A stretch of 64,000 nt of DNA from DATDFB01 sp035276475. GTDB taxonomy: Bacteria; Acidobacteriota; Thermoanaerobaculia; Gp7-AA8. The stretch covers positions 1 through 64,000 of the forward strand of contig DATELQ010000165.1 in the NCBI GenBank assembly GCA_035276475.1, given 5' to 3'. Shown here piece after piece: positions 63,234 through 64,000 of this stretch. Within the stretch, counting starts at the first letter, position 1; the number at the start of each line of letters is the position of its first letter. The position numbers and the translations under genes are program-made. The notes beneath the pieces are model-generated. The model saw only the letters and a program-made list of their open reading frames with translations. It was not told the origin of the DNA and ran no database searches.

Positions 63234-63859
63234 GCGTCGAGGAAGCCGTAGAGCGCCGCGAGTGTGCGCGACGTCGCGGTGCGGGCCTCTTCGCTCTTCG
63301 CCGCCGTGTCGCAGAGCCGGTTCAGCAGCTCGCGCGAGGTCTGCGAGTGCACGACGTCGGCGTCCATGTGCACGGCGAAGAACGCAGGCGTCCCGATGCC
63401 GTACCACTTCGCCAGGCCGTCGATCTTGACCTTCGCGACCTCGGGGATCTGCGACTCGTACGCGTACAGCGCCGCGAGCCCCTCGTGCAGCGCGCCGTCG
63501 CGCGCCAGCGAGTGCATGCAGGCGATGAGCGCTCTGGTCGCGTCGTTCGGCGTTTCGTTTTCCACGTCGCTTCGCTCGAGGCCGAGCATCTCGCAGAAGC
63601 GCAGCCAGAGCTCCGGATGGTTCTCCGGCCCGCGCTCCTCCTCGATGAGGTTCTCGAGCAGGAGCTGGCGCGTGGCGACGTCGGGCACGTGCGAGTGCAT
63701 CGCGCTCAGGAACGTCGGGAAGGCGACGGCGTAGTGGTAGTACTGGCGCGCGTACTCGCGGAGCTCGTCGAGCGTCAGCGTGCCGGCGGTCCAGCGCTGG
63801 TAAAACGGGTGATCGAGCAGTCGGCGGGCGGCGATTTCACGATCTAAGACTTCATGCAT
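63215..63859 (-). CDS. CADD/PqqC-like heme-oxygenase-fold protein (putative para-aminobenzoate synthase)
   Basis: A 214-residue helical protein of the TenA/PqqC/CADD group. Features: HPFYQRWTAGTLTLDELREY, YYHYAVAFPTFLSAMHSHV, LLENLIEEERGPENHPELW, FAVHMDADVVHSQ and C-terminal helices. CADD proteins are di-metal oxygenases that make para-aminobenzoate for folate from an internal tyrosine; the EEERG...HPELW and HMDADVVHS motifs match the metal ligands. Start ATG 63859. First in CADD-yvcK-glmU. Folate role is by family. Confidence 0.85.
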   Translation of the reverse strand: MHEVLDREIAARRLLDHPFYQRWTAGTLTLDELREYARQYYHYAVAFPTFLSAMHSHVPDVATRQLLLENLIEEERGPENHPELWLRFCEMLGLERSDVENETPNDATRALIACMHSLARDGALHEGLAALYAYESQIPEVAKVKIDGLAKWYGIGTPAFFAVHMDADVVHSQTSRELLNRLCDTAAKSEEARTATSRTLAALYGFLDACAIAA

Positions 63860-63868
63860 GCGCGGAGT

Positions 63869-64000
63869 CTAGCCCGCGACGTGCTGAGAAATCGAGAGGG
63901 TGTTTCCATCGGGGTCCTTGAACCACGCGACTTTGTCGCCGCTCGGGGCGGTCCAGATGCCGTTCTTGTCCTGGCCGGGGAAGCCGTAGATCTCGAATTT
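63869..64000 (-). CDS. VOC/glyoxalase-family protein (N-terminus outside window)
   Basis: Only the last 43 codons are present; the gene extends beyond the right edge. The end reads KFEIYGFPGQDKNGIW, then DKVAWFKDPDGNTLSISQHV and a TAG, the typical C-terminal strand WFKDPDGN of vicinal-oxygen-chelate proteins. Ends 9 bp before the CADD start, same strand. Confidence 0.75.
   Translation of the reverse strand, partial: KFEIYGFPGQDKNGIWTAPSGDKVAWFKDPDGNTLSISQHVAG

Overview
The window is a dense, high-GC bacterial chromosome segment with 53 genes on both strands, no rRNA or tRNA gene that I can see, and no insertion sequence or prophage. The gene set resembles Acidobacteriota: a carboxypeptidase-regulatory-domain TonB receptor, two long Ser/Thr kinases with membrane segments and TPR-like tails, two membrane-embedded spermidine-synthase-like proteins, HslUV, CADD and an EgtB-like enzyme. 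This assignment is inference from gene content, not from a marker phylogeny.

Layout. 1-13.6 kb: a TolC-type channel (cut by the left edge) and a 1326-residue membrane sensor-like protein; a SufR-like regulator convergent with a succinate-semialdehyde dehydrogenase; a TonB receptor; and a TetR-HlyD-ABC ATPase-ABC permease efflux operon with a clear palindromic operator. 13.6-14.6 kb: two tandem hicB/hicA units arranged tail to tail, the second hicA broken. 14.5-18.3 kb: hslU, hslV, an RluA-type pseudouridine synthase and recA, whose promoter carries a palindrome that may be the SOS operator. 18.4-27.5 kb: a spermidine-synthase-like protein, UdgX, an ATP-grasp-like protein, a giant kinase and a methyltransferase. 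27.6-31.4 kb: glutamine amidotransferase, GCS2-type carboxylate-amine ligase, ATP-grasp ligase and a divergent esterase, which together look like a small-molecule amide or peptide pathway. 31.4-41.3 kb: a secreted subtilisin, a 21-bp minisatellite, an ABC exporter operon and a GH18-NodB-GT2 triple fusion. 41.3-48.2 kb: a PIN protein with a small partner, a radical SAM/SPASM protein, superoxide dismutase, and an EgtB-like/phosphoesterase/nucleotidyltransferase/methyltransferase/DedA-rhodanese run. 48.3-64 kb: small membrane proteins, a tail-anchored AAA protein, a second spermidine-synthase-like protein, Mpg, inositol monophosphatase, a second kinase, a sigma-54 activator, an aspartyl protease, then glmU-yvcK-CADD and a truncated VOC protein.

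The most striking observation is the DedA-rhodanese gene (47310-48245, minus). Its frame is interrupted by one TGA exactly where homologues carry a cysteine (YC-T-[C]-PNEAS). The frame then continues without damage through the rest of the rhodanese domain, and a GC hairpin with a G at loop position 2 lies about 22 nt downstream. This looks like an unannotated selenoprotein. Other points of interest are the amidoligase cluster, the tail-to-tail hicBA pair, the recA palindrome, a dispersed REP-like palindrome found between genes and also in frame inside protein linkers, and many -10 boxes placed 6-14 nt before start codons, suggesting frequent leaderless transcription.
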